This document shows, piece after piece, positions 45,696-55,503 of a stretch of 64,000 nt of DNA. The DNA is from Planctomyces sp. SH-PL62 (GTDB lineage Bacteria > Planctomycetota > Planctomycetia > Planctomycetales > Planctomycetaceae): the NCBI GenBank assembly GCA_945893045.1, contig CAMDEA010000012.1:1-64000 (forward strand), given 5' to 3'. Made by a program: the position numbers and the translations under genes. The notes under the pieces are model-generated. The model searched no databases. It saw only the letters and a program-made list of their open reading frames with translations, and was not told the origin of the DNA. How positions within the stretch are numbered: position 1 is the first letter of the stretch; each line of letters starts with the position of its first letter.

Positions 45696-47677
45696 ATGAT
45701 CTCAGAATGCAAACTCTCGTCGGTTCTCTGCTCGACTCGGATGACCCGCAGCTTTTCCACATCGCGACTCACGGGCCAGGACCGGTGGGGCGGATGCCGT
45801 TTACCGAAAACATGTTGCTGGATGCTCCGTCGGGCGACTTGTTCGGCATGACGCAGAATGCCGGTATGGGTTGGGATCCGGCGCAGTTGGGGCGGCCACA
45901 GTTTTTGATCGTCAGCACTCAGGGTGGCATTCGGGACGAATGCGGCCGGCCGATTGCATTGGGATATCACACCGGGCACTGGGAAGTCGGCTTGCTGATG
46001 CGAGCGGCGGCCGACGAATTGAACCGGCTGGAAAAGCTGCCGTTCGCGGCTTATGTCAGCGATCCGTGCGACGGACGATCGCAAGGGACCGTCGCGATGA
46101 TGGATAGCCTGGCGTATCGCAACGACGCGGCAATTGTGCTGAAGCGATTGATTCGTTCGCTGCCGACTCGGCGCGGCGTCATCGGCATCGCGACGTGCGA
46201 CAAGGGATTGCCTGCGACGATGATGGCTCTGGCGGCTCAGCATGACTTGCCCTGCGTGATCGTGCCCGGCGGAGTCACCTTGCCGAGTCGCGATGCGGAA
46301 GACGCCGGCAAGGTTCAATCGCTGGGAGCACGTTTCGCACATGGCGAAGTGACGCTCGAATACGCTCAGGACATGGGTTGCCGAGCCTGCGGCAGCGCGG
46401 GAGGCGGCTGCCAGTTCTTGGGAACGGCGGCGACATCACAGGTCGTCGTGGAAGCACTGGGCATGGCGTTGCCGCACACCGCGCTGATGCCGTCGGGACA
46501 AGCGATCTGGCTGGACGCGGCTCGCCGATCGGCTCGCGCGGTCATCGCGATGGAAGCCGCTGGGCTGACGATGCGCAAGTTGCTGACCGACGATTCGCTG
46601 CACAATGCGATGGTCGTTCATGCGGCCTGTGGTGGCTCGACGAATCTATTGCTGCACATTCCGGCGATCGCGTTCTCGGCGGGGCTGGAGCGGCCGGTCG
46701 TCGATGATTGGAATCGGATCAATCGCCAAGTGCCGCGACTGGTCGATGTCCTGCCGAACGGGCCGAAGGGACATCCGACCGTGCAATTCTTCCTCGCGGG
46801 GGGCGTTCCTGAAGTCATGCTGCACCTGCGCACGTTGGGCCTGCTGCGTTTGAACGCACTGACGGCAACGGGGCGGCTGCTGGGTGAAGTGCTCGAATGG
46901 TGGGAACAATCCAATCGCCGCCGCGAACTGCGAGCGTTGTTGCGATCGGCCGACGGCGTTGATCCCGATGATGTGGTCATGTCGCCGGAACGTGCTCGCG
47001 CACGCGGCTTGACGAGTACCGTGACATTCCCGATTGGGAACATCGCGCCGGAAGGTTCGGTCATCAAAAGTACGGCGATTGATCCCAGCGTGGTCGATGC
47101 CGACGGCGTCTATCGCAAGCTCGGCCCCGCGAAAGTCTTCACGTCCGAACGGGACGCGATCGCGGCGGTGAAGGGGCGTGGCTCGAAAACCATCGAAGCG
47201 GGAGACGTGATCGTGCTGATGTGCCGCGGACCGCTCGGTGCCGGCATGGAAGAGACGTTTCAGCTCACCTCTGCGTTGAAGTATCTGTCGTTTGGAAAGC
47301 AGGTGGCCTTGATCACCGACGCCCGCTTCTCCGGCGTCTCGACCGGAGCCTGCATCGGCCACGTCGGTCCCGAAGCGCTGGCCGGAGGCCCGATCGGCAA
47401 GCTCCGTGACGGCGACATGATCGAGATCATCATCGACCGCAACTCGCTCGACGGCAGTTTGAATTTCGTCGGTGAAGCGGATCGCCGGTTCTCGCCGGAG
47501 GAAGGTGCGCGAATCCTGGCTGCTCGTGAACCCGCGCAACCTTTGCTGCCTGATCCGCAACTGCCCGACGACACGAAGCTCTGGGCGTTGCTGCAACAAC
47601 TTGGCGGCGGCACTTGGGGCGGATGCGTGTACGACGTCGATGCGCTGGCAAAAGTGATTGCAAACAAAACGGTATAA
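45692..47677 (+). CDS. IlvD/Edd family dehydratase, YjhG/YagF-type D-xylonate dehydratase
   Basis: 661 residues from ATG 45692. The order [78 protein letters not shown], and [20 protein letters not shown] matches the YjhG/YagF subgroup closely and not general IlvD. The Cys residues suggest an iron-sulfur cluster. The enzyme dehydrates sugar acids such as D-xylonate to 2-keto-3-deoxy acids, consistent with sugar-acid use by planctomycetes. The start overlaps the stop of a small membrane protein gene. Its own stop lies in a palindromic element (47667-47737). Confidence 0.9.
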   Translation: MNDLRMQTLVGSLLDSDDPQLFHIATHGPGPVGRMPFTENMLLDAPSGDLFGMTQNAGMGWDPAQLGRPQFLIVSTQGGIRDECGRPIALGYHTGHWEVGLLMRAAADELNRLEKLPFAAYVSDPCDGRSQGTVAMMDSLAYRNDAAIVLKRLIRSLPTRRGVIGIATCDKGLPATMMALAAQHDLPCVIVPGGVTLPSRDAEDAGKVQSLGARFAHGEVTLEYAQDMGCRACGSAGGGCQFLGTAATSQVVVEALGMALPHTALMPSGQAIWLDAARRSARAVIAMEAAGLTMRKLLTDDSLHNAMVVHAACGGSTNLLLHIPAIAFSAGLERPVVDDWNRINRQVPRLVDVLPNGPKGHPTVQFFLAGGVPEVMLHLRTLGLLRLNALTATGRLLGEVLEWWEQSNRRRELRALLRSADGVDPDDVVMSPERARARGLTSTVTFPIGNIAPEGSVIKSTAIDPSVVDADGVYRKLGPAKVFTSERDAIAAVKGRGSKTIEAGDVIVLMCRGPLGAGMEETFQLTSALKYLSFGKQVALITDARFSGVSTGACIGHVGPEALAGGPIGKLRDGDMIEIIIDRNSLDGSLNFVGEADRRFSPEEGARILAAREPAQPLLPDPQLPDDTKLWALLQQLGGGTWGGCVYDVDALAKVIANKTV

Positions 47678-47737
47678 CGGCCATCGGCGTTCGGCCGAAT
47701 GCCGTCAGCCGATTGCCGACAGCCGTGATACCGTTTT
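47667..47737. repeat. family E palindromic element at the dehydratase stop
   Basis: AAACGGTATAACGGCCATCGG with GTTCGGCCGAATGCCGTCAG pairs with CGATTGCCGACAGCCGTGATACCG. The TAA stop of the dehydratase gene (47675-47677) lies inside its left arm; the gcvT gene starts 30 bases beyond its end. Confidence 0.88.
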
Positions 47738-47766
47738 TTCAAATCTCAAATCTCGGAACTACAGGA

Positions 47767-48861
47767 ATGACTGATTTACTTCAAACGCCGCTGCACGACT
47801 GGCACGCCGCGCATGGCGGGCGGATGGTTGAGTTTGGTGGCTGGCACATGCCGGTGCAGTATCGCTCGATCACCGAAGAGCATCACGCCGTGCGGCGCGC
47901 GGCGGGGCTGTTTGACATCGCGCACATGGGACGGCTGCGATTCACCGGGACGCACTCGGTGAAGTTTCTCGATCATCTGCTGACGAACGACGTCGCATCA
48001 TTGAATTCGGGACAAGTGCGGTACTCGCTGATCTGCAACGAAGCGGGTGGCGTGCTGGATGACGTGCTCGTGACTCGGTTCGAGGGCTGGCATCTGCTGG
48101 TCGTGAATGCCTCGAACCGACTGAAAATCGTCGATTGGGTGACACAGCATCGCACCAGCTTCAACGTGTCTGTGGAAGATTGTTCGGCGAAATGGTCGAT
48201 GCTCGCGCTGCAAGGGCCGAAGTCGGTGGAGTTACTCACCCCACTGGCCGGCGAGAACATCGCTCACTTGCGGTATTACTTCGGTTGCGAGACGGACGTG
48301 CTCGGCCAGCGCGGCATCGTGACCCGCACGGGTTACACGGGTGAGGATGGCTTTGAAGTGATTCTGCCTCGCGAGCACGGAGTGAAGTTGTGGGAGACAC
48401 TGATCGAACGGGGAGCCTGCGCCGGTTTGTTGCCGTGTGGGCTAGGCTGTCGAGACACGCTGCGGCTCGAAGCCGGGATGCCGCTTTACGGACATGAGTT
48501 GTCGGAGTCGATCGATCCGATCTCGGCGGGACTGTCGTTCGCGGTGAAGTCGCAAACCAAAGACTTCATCGGGAAGGACTCGTTGCTGGCGAAGCCTCAG
48601 CCGCGCGCCCAGAAGCGAGTCGGTCTGGTGTTGGCTGGCCGGCGGATCGCTCGTGAAGGAGCGCAGGTTCTCGCGGGGCAGGTGGATATCGGCGAAGTGA
48701 CCTCGGGGACGTTTTCGCCGACGCTCGAAAAGCCGATTGCGATGGCGTACATCGCGCGCGAGGCCGCGATCCTCGGAGCGAACGTCGAATTGGATATCCG
48801 CGGCCAAAGCGAGCGGGCCACCATCGTGGAACTGCCGTTCTATCGGCGGCCGCGCTCGTAG
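47767..48861 (+). CDS. gcvT: aminomethyltransferase (glycine cleavage T protein)
   Basis: 364 residues. Typical sequence: LHDWHAAHGGRMVEFGGWHM, SITEEHHAVRRAAGLFDIAHMG, GVLDDVLVTRF, LALQGPKS, RTGYTGEDGFEVILP, GLGCRDTLRLEAGMPLYGHEL and the C-terminal GEVTSGTFSPTLEKPIAMAY. It transfers the methylene group from aminomethyl-H protein to tetrahydrofolate. gcvH and gcvP are not in the window. The start is ATG 47767, with AGGA directly before it (no clear spacing). Confidence 0.96.
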   Translation: MTDLLQTPLHDWHAAHGGRMVEFGGWHMPVQYRSITEEHHAVRRAAGLFDIAHMGRLRFTGTHSVKFLDHLLTNDVASLNSGQVRYSLICNEAGGVLDDVLVTRFEGWHLLVVNASNRLKIVDWVTQHRTSFNVSVEDCSAKWSMLALQGPKSVELLTPLAGENIAHLRYYFGCETDVLGQRGIVTRTGYTGEDGFEVILPREHGVKLWETLIERGACAGLLPCGLGCRDTLRLEAGMPLYGHELSESIDPISAGLSFAVKSQTKDFIGKDSLLAKPQPRAQKRVGLVLAGRRIAREGAQVLAGQVDIGEVTSGTFSPTLEKPIAMAYIAREAAILGANVELDIRGQSERATIVELPFYRRPRS

Positions 48862-48873
48862 TGGGTGTTCCCT

Positions 48874-48935
48874 GTAGCCACGTTCGCCAGAACGTGGGAA
48901 GGCCAGAAGCCCCACGTTCTGGCGAACGTGGCTAC
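48874..48935. repeat. family A palindromic element
   Basis: GTAGCCACGTTCGCCAGAAC at the left pairs with GTTCTGGCGAACGTGGCTAC at the right. It is between the convergent gcvT and purH genes. Confidence 0.95.
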
Positions 48936-48945
48936 GACAGCAATC

Positions 48946-50565
<1,620 letters not shown>

Positions 50566-50576
50566 GAATCGGTCTC

Positions 50577-50647
50577 CGTAGGATGGGCACTCCTGCCCGT
50601 CTTCGTTCTTCCAACGACGTAGGATGGGCAAAAGTGCCCATCCTACG
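50577..50647. repeat. palindromic element upstream of purH
   Basis: CGTAGGATGGGCA...TGCCCATCCTACG: a first inverted copy and a perfect 30-base hairpin at 50618-50647 (CGTAGGATGGGCAAAAGTGCC and on). It lies directly upstream of the purH ribosome site. Confidence 0.9.
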
Positions 50648-50690
50648 TCACGCGGCCGATGCTAGTGGGCGGCACAAGCAGTTCAAAGCG

Positions 50691-51662
50691 TCAGCCGTTG
50701 AGTTGCTGCATGATCGCGTCATGCAACGCCGGCACAGTCACCTTGTGATCCCCTTGGACATAGAAGCTCTGGCCGCCATCGGCGACGGTGCGAACGAGAA
50801 TCGTTTTGAACGGGCGGAAGTAATACCGCGGGTCGTTCTTCGGCGCTTCCTGCGAGAGATCATCGCCAAGGCTCGGCAGATCGAAGACGGCGGTTGTGAA
50901 GTGACAGATCTTTTCGTCGCGTTGATGAGCAACATTGCGAGCCATCGCTAACGCCTTGAGATACACCTCCGGCCCCATCACCGCCGAGCCGATGTTGAGG
51001 AACACGCCTCCTTCCAGATTCATGACCGACTGCGTGAAGATCAGGAAGTCCGTGTACGAGGTCGCTCCGGCAGCGGCTCCATCGAAGTTCGGATGCTCGT
51101 GAACGATGTCCTGGCCGATGCAGACGTGGGCCGTGACTGGGACTCGCAGCCGATAGCCGGCCGCAAAGATGCTCGTCTCCCGAAACGGGAATCGTTCTGC
51201 CTCAATCGTTCTGCCAACCGCCTCGCCAAAACCGAGTCCGTCGCGATGCCCGGCGCTCACGGCGTCATTCAATTGCGAGGTCTCTTGCCACAAGCCGAAC
51301 TGACCTTCTTTGACGTACTTGGCCACGCTCTCGCAGGTCTGGCCGATCATCGCGAGTTCAAAATCGTGAATCGCTCCCGCGCCGTTGAATCCGATGTGCG
51401 TCAGCAATCCGCGCTGCATCAAGTCGATCAGCAGCGGAGCATTGCCGGCTCGCAGCACATGCGCGCCGCACAAGAAGATGATTGCGCGGCCGTTGCGTTT
51501 GGCTTCGACGATCCGCTCGGCGAGGATCGGGATCGCGGGATGCTCGAACGGCACACGCGAGCCGCCGGGCTGATTGAGAATCGCCTCGCGGCTCAAGTCG
51601 TGGATTCGCTCACCGAGCGGCAGAATGCGAAGCTGGCTACGATCAAATTGCGGAAACGGCAT
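50691..51662 (-). CDS. deoxyhypusine synthase-like family protein
   Basis: 323 residues. Segments IIFLCGAHVLRAGNAPLLID, LLTHIGFNGAGAIHDFELAM and, later, FDGAAAGATSYTDFLIF and GGVFLNIGSAVMGPEVYLKA follow the order of the NAD-binding deoxyhypusine synthase fold. The usual catalytic Lys region is not clearly kept, and bacteria generally lack eIF5A, so the substrate may be a polyamine or something else. No start better than ATG 51662. The upstream acyltransferase gene diverges from it. Confidence 0.6.
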   Translation of the reverse strand: MPFPQFDRSQLRILPLGERIHDLSREAILNQPGGSRVPFEHPAIPILAERIVEAKRNGRAIIFLCGAHVLRAGNAPLLIDLMQRGLLTHIGFNGAGAIHDFELAMIGQTCESVAKYVKEGQFGLWQETSQLNDAVSAGHRDGLGFGEAVGRTIEAERFPFRETSIFAAGYRLRVPVTAHVCIGQDIVHEHPNFDGAAAGATSYTDFLIFTQSVMNLEGGVFLNIGSAVMGPEVYLKALAMARNVAHQRDEKICHFTTAVFDLPSLGDDLSQEAPKNDPRYYFRPFKTILVRTVADGGQSFYVQGDHKVTVPALHDAIMQQLNG

Positions 51663-51806
51663 GAACGACTCCGGGATAAAACGGGGTGGGACGAGGCGAC
51701 TCTAAAGACGTGAGTGGCGACCGAAAAGACTGGGCGAGCACGCAAGAGCAGCCCTTCGGAAAGAAGTTCATTATGCTCCGCGAACCCACCTAAGAGTGAC
51801 TCCCTG

Positions 51807-52961
51807 ATGGCAGATGATCCCCAGCGGCAACTTGACGCAGAGAACGGACCGCGAGTCGCGCCCACGGCAGATCGCCCGCCGGCTCGGTTCGCGTTTCTCG
51901 ATGGACTGCGCGGTCTCGCGGCGTTGGGGATCGCGGTGTATCACATTTGGCGGTACGAGCCGCTGCCGTATCCGGCGATGAATTGCTTGCCGTGGATCGT
52001 CGATTGGGTGTTGCTGCGGTCTTGGGTCGGAGTGCAATTCCTGTTGGTGCTCAGCGGATTCGTGATCGCCTTCACGCTGCGTGAGACCTGGGTGACTCCG
52101 CGCGAAGTGGGGTCATTTCTCGGACGGCGGATCGTGCGACTGGGACCACCGTATTGGGCCACGCTGGCGTTCGTGCTGGTGTTGCATGCGTTGAACGTGA
52201 CGTGGTGGAACCTGCCCCCGTCCTTCGAGGAACCGCTGACGAGCGGCCGCGTCTTGGCGCACACCGTGTTCCATCAGGATGTGCTGGAAGAAACGCCGTT
52301 GTCGGCGGCGATCTGGACGGTCTGCATCGAGATGCAGTTCTATGTCGTCAGCGTTCTGGGTTGGGGGATTGCTCAACGGCTGCAACGCCGCTCCGAACAG
52401 CCGTCAACGCGACCTTCGGCAACCGCTTTGATGCTGGTCTTCGCGCCGCTCGCGCTGGTCTCGCTGGTCTATTGGAACCGGCAGGACAGCACTGAGCCGT
52501 GGGTGATTCATTTTCTGTGCTCGTTCTTCTTGGGGATGGTGACGTGGTGGACGCTCGACCGAACCGTCTCGCCACTGGTCTTCGCGGTGAGCGTCGCCGT
52601 CGTAGCCGGACATCTGGCGTACCAATGGAAGTTGGAGAACGCGCTCGCGCTGACGGCGGCGTTGTTGATTTTTGTCGCCGGACGAACGGGACATTTTCAC
52701 GATTGGTTGAATTGGCGCTGGCTGCAATACCTCGGCCGAATTTCTTACAGCCTGTATCTGATCCATTATCCGGTGAGTCATTATCTGACGTGGGTCGGTT
52801 GGCGATGGTGCGACAACGCGCCGACTCCGGTTCAGTCGAGTCTGATCTTGCTGACATGCCTGGTGGCCAGCATTGCCGCCGGGCATTTGCTGTACGTCGG
52901 CGTGGAAGTACCGGCTGGTCGCTGGTCCGCTTGGTTGAAAGCTCGGCGGCCTGTGATTTGA
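51807..52961 (+). CDS. acyltransferase 3 family membrane protein
   Basis: 384 residues. The start ATG at 51807 gives MADDPQRQLDAENGPRVAPT; the open frame begins earlier but without support. The family hallmark is FAFLDGLRGLAALGIAVYHI with the catalytic His, followed by WVGVQFLLVLSGFVIAFTLR with an R-E pair, and about ten membrane helices. YSLYLIHYPVSHYL near 330 is typical of the end of these proteins. It probably adds acyl groups to sugars of the envelope or exopolysaccharide. Confidence 0.9.
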   Translation: MADDPQRQLDAENGPRVAPTADRPPARFAFLDGLRGLAALGIAVYHIWRYEPLPYPAMNCLPWIVDWVLLRSWVGVQFLLVLSGFVIAFTLRETWVTPREVGSFLGRRIVRLGPPYWATLAFVLVLHALNVTWWNLPPSFEEPLTSGRVLAHTVFHQDVLEETPLSAAIWTVCIEMQFYVVSVLGWGIAQRLQRRSEQPSTRPSATALMLVFAPLALVSLVYWNRQDSTEPWVIHFLCSFFLGMVTWWTLDRTVSPLVFAVSVAVVAGHLAYQWKLENALALTAALLIFVAGRTGHFHDWLNWRWLQYLGRISYSLYLIHYPVSHYLTWVGWRWCDNAPTPVQSSLILLTCLVASIAAGHLLYVGVEVPAGRWSAWLKARRPVI

Positions 52962-53055
52962 GGTCTTGGATGAAATAGCCGATGTTGATACGTTCCTGCG
53001 GTCGTTGGTTTGTTGAGAGACAGCGTTCGTCTACGAAAATGAGAGCCGGTGTTTC

Positions 53056-55191
53056 ATGGAGTTTTGTCAGATCGTCGCCTACCACGGGCCGAATCGCTGG
53101 GCAGCAGTCCCGACGTTGGACGTGCGCGTGGATTTGCAGGCCCGAAAGGCCTGGCGATCCAGCGAGGATCCTCAGGCCATCGCTCGGCTGCTGTCGTGGT
53201 TGCCCGCGCTGAACGATCCTCCGCCGCAGGCACCGCAGGGAACGAGTGACGGGCCGCCGACCGAGTCGTTTTCCAAGCTCGCCCAGCGCGGAATTTCGCT
53301 GGCCAACGTGCTGCAACGAGTGACGTGCGTGCTCGCAGCAGCGGCCGGCACGCCGCCGCATTACAGCGGTTGCCACTCGACCGATGGCGACGCGACCGTT
53401 CATCTGACGTTTGAGTTTGAAGCGGAGCCGCTCGGCCGAGCCTGCTTGGAGACAGCGCGAACGTGCGTGCTGGCGGCGCTCAACGACACCGATTTCGACG
53501 CGCCGGTGGAGATTCGTAAGCTGGTCGATCTGGCTGACGACGTGCGTTTGGGGCCGAGCACTCGCGCGATTCTGCGAGCGGCGGCGGCGCGTGGCGTCCC
53601 GTGTCGGCGACTGACGACGGGCAGTCTCGTACAGCTTGGCGAAGGTGCTCGGCAACATCGCATCTGGACGGCCGAGACCGATTCCACCAGTTCGATTGGA
53701 GAGAACGTCGCTCAAGACAAAGAGCTGACGAAAATGCTGCTGCGAAATGTCGGCGTACCGGTTCCGCGAGGCCGCGTCGCGGAATCTCCGGAGGAAGCCT
53801 GCGAGATCGCGCGCGAGGTTGGCTTTCCCGTCGTCATCAAACCGCGTGATGCGAATCATGGCCGAGGCATCTCGTTCGACCTGATGACTTGCGAAGGGAT
53901 CAACGAAGCCTTCCAGCATGCGCTGGGCGAGAACTCCGCAGGCACCACCGGCGTGATCGTCGAGCAGTTCGCGCGCGGACCAGCTCACCGGTTGCTGGTC
54001 GTCGGCGATCGGCTGATCGCGGCGACTCGCGGCCAAAGCGATATCGTGGTCGGCGACGGTCACAGCACGATTACGGAACTGATCGACGAGGCGAATCGCG
54101 ATCCGCGGCGCGGCGAGAACTACACCGACAAGCTGGACACGATGGCTCTCAACGAAGCGGCCGAGGCGCGGATCAAACGCAAAGGGCTGACACGTGACTC
54201 GGTCCTGGAAGTCGGGCAAGAGATCGTCGTGTGCGTGAACGGAGATTTGACGACCGACGAGACTAGCGAGGTCCATCCCGCTGTCGCGGAGCGTGCGGTG
54301 CTTGCCGCGCAGACCGTGGGCTTGAACATCGCCGGCTTAGATGTCATCGCGACGGACATCGGACGTCCGCTGGAAGAAACCGGGGGCGTGATCATCGAGG
54401 TCAACGCCGGCCCGGCCCTGTCGATCCATGTCGAACCGCTTTACGGGAAACCTCAACCGGTGGGCGATGCGATTATCGAATTGATGTTCCCCGGCGGCGA
54501 GAACGGCCGCATCCCGATCATCGGCATCGCGAGCAGTCCCGAGTCCGCGGACATCGGTCGCTTGATCGCCGAACTGCTGCGCCAGTTCGGACGCCGAGTC
54601 GGCATCGCTGTCGGCGACGATGTGCAGATTGATGGTCAGCAACCGTTCGTGCTGCGCGGTTCCGATCATGACCGCATCAACTCGTTGCTCCTGCACCCGC
54701 GTGTCGAGGCGGCGATCTTTGAATGCCGAACAGAACAATCTCTGGCCAGCGGCCTGGGCTGTGAACGCTGTGATGTTTCCGTCCTGACCAACGGAGTTTT
54801 GGCGAGCGGTTGTCCCAGCAGTGATGAGCTGCTGTCTGGTGTTCTGCCTCTGGTGCATGCGGTGCCGCCGGAAGGGATGCTCGTCGTCCCAGCGGACACA
54901 CAGCACCTCGAACGATTGCTGGCCGCTTGCCGAGGCCAAGTGCTCCTGTATTCGACCGCCGGAGAAACCGCGCCGCTGCGTGAACATCAAGCTCGCGGCG
55001 GACGAGTCGCGTTCCTGCTGCACAACAACTTGGTTCTCGGTATCGGGCCGAACGCTTATTTTCTGCCGCTCAGAAAAGCCGATTCTGCCGACCCGGTTGT
55101 TCGTGAGAATCTTCTGCCCGCCGTCGCCGCCGTCTGGTCGGCCGGAGTTCCCGCCGAGCGGTTGCGCAGCATTCTAAATCGGGCAACGTAA
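53056..55191 (+). CDS. CphA2-like cyanophycin synthetase with degenerate Mur ligase domain
   Basis: 711 residues versus about 870-900 for CphA1. The N-domain has PVEIRKLVDLADDVRLGPST. The ATP-grasp domain (about 215-480) has VVIKPRDANHGRGIS, IVEQFARGPAHRLLVVGDRL and DVIATDIGRPLEETGGVIIE, all as in cyanophycin synthetases. In the Mur-like part (about 485-711) the P-loop position reads IIGIASSPESADIGRLIAEL instead of a GTNGKTTT loop, and the C-terminal Mur module is missing or shortened. This is the CphA2 plan, in which only the ATP-grasp site works and beta-Asp-Arg dipeptides are joined. The activity is inferred. No cyanophycinase or isoaspartyl dipeptidase gene is in the window. Confidence 0.85.
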   Translation: MEFCQIVAYHGPNRWAAVPTLDVRVDLQARKAWRSSEDPQAIARLLSWLPALNDPPPQAPQGTSDGPPTESFSKLAQRGISLANVLQRVTCVLAAAAGTPPHYSGCHSTDGDATVHLTFEFEAEPLGRACLETARTCVLAALNDTDFDAPVEIRKLVDLADDVRLGPSTRAILRAAAARGVPCRRLTTGSLVQLGEGARQHRIWTAETDSTSSIGENVAQDKELTKMLLRNVGVPVPRGRVAESPEEACEIAREVGFPVVIKPRDANHGRGISFDLMTCEGINEAFQHALGENSAGTTGVIVEQFARGPAHRLLVVGDRLIAATRGQSDIVVGDGHSTITELIDEANRDPRRGENYTDKLDTMALNEAAEARIKRKGLTRDSVLEVGQEIVVCVNGDLTTDETSEVHPAVAERAVLAAQTVGLNIAGLDVIATDIGRPLEETGGVIIEVNAGPALSIHVEPLYGKPQPVGDAIIELMFPGGENGRIPIIGIASSPESADIGRLIAELLRQFGRRVGIAVGDDVQIDGQQPFVLRGSDHDRINSLLLHPRVEAAIFECRTEQSLASGLGCERCDVSVLTNGVLASGCPSSDELLSGVLPLVHAVPPEGMLVVPADTQHLERLLAACRGQVLLYSTAGETAPLREHQARGGRVAFLLHNNLVLGIGPNAYFLPLRKADSADPVVRENLLPAVAAVWSAGVPAERLRSILNRAT

Positions 55192-55257
55192 ACCGCTCGC
55201 GGACCTGAGTGAGTTGTACGACTCAGTTTCAACTTCTTGTCCGGCTGCACGCATTTC

Positions 55258-55350
55258 GTAGGGTGGGACAAGCTCGCTTCGAGCGCCGGCCCACCGCAGA
55301 TTCGCGAGCTGATTTTTGGTGGGCCGGCGCTCGAAGCGAGCTTGTTCCAA
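55258..55350. repeat. palindromic element
   Basis: GTGGGACAAGCTCGCTTCGAG with CGCCGGCCCACC pairs with GGTGGGCCGGCGCTCGAAGC and GAGCTTGTTCCA. It is in the 310-base gap between the CphA2-like and kinase genes. Confidence 0.92.
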
Positions 55351-55503
55351 CTTAAGTTGAGATGAATTTCCCGAATTTTTGGCCGGGGTTGCAGGCGGCA
55401 TACGCATTAGACTGCGGCGGCTTCGATTTCGCGTCTGATTCGGGACTCAGACAACTGCGGAGGTTACGATCGCACGGAGGCAAACGAGTGTGGATTCGCG
55501 TTC

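Noticed and set aside
52348-54276. Open frame of 642 codons on the minus strand
   Set aside because: It lies across the acyltransferase and CphA2-like genes, which have strong family motifs on the plus strand.
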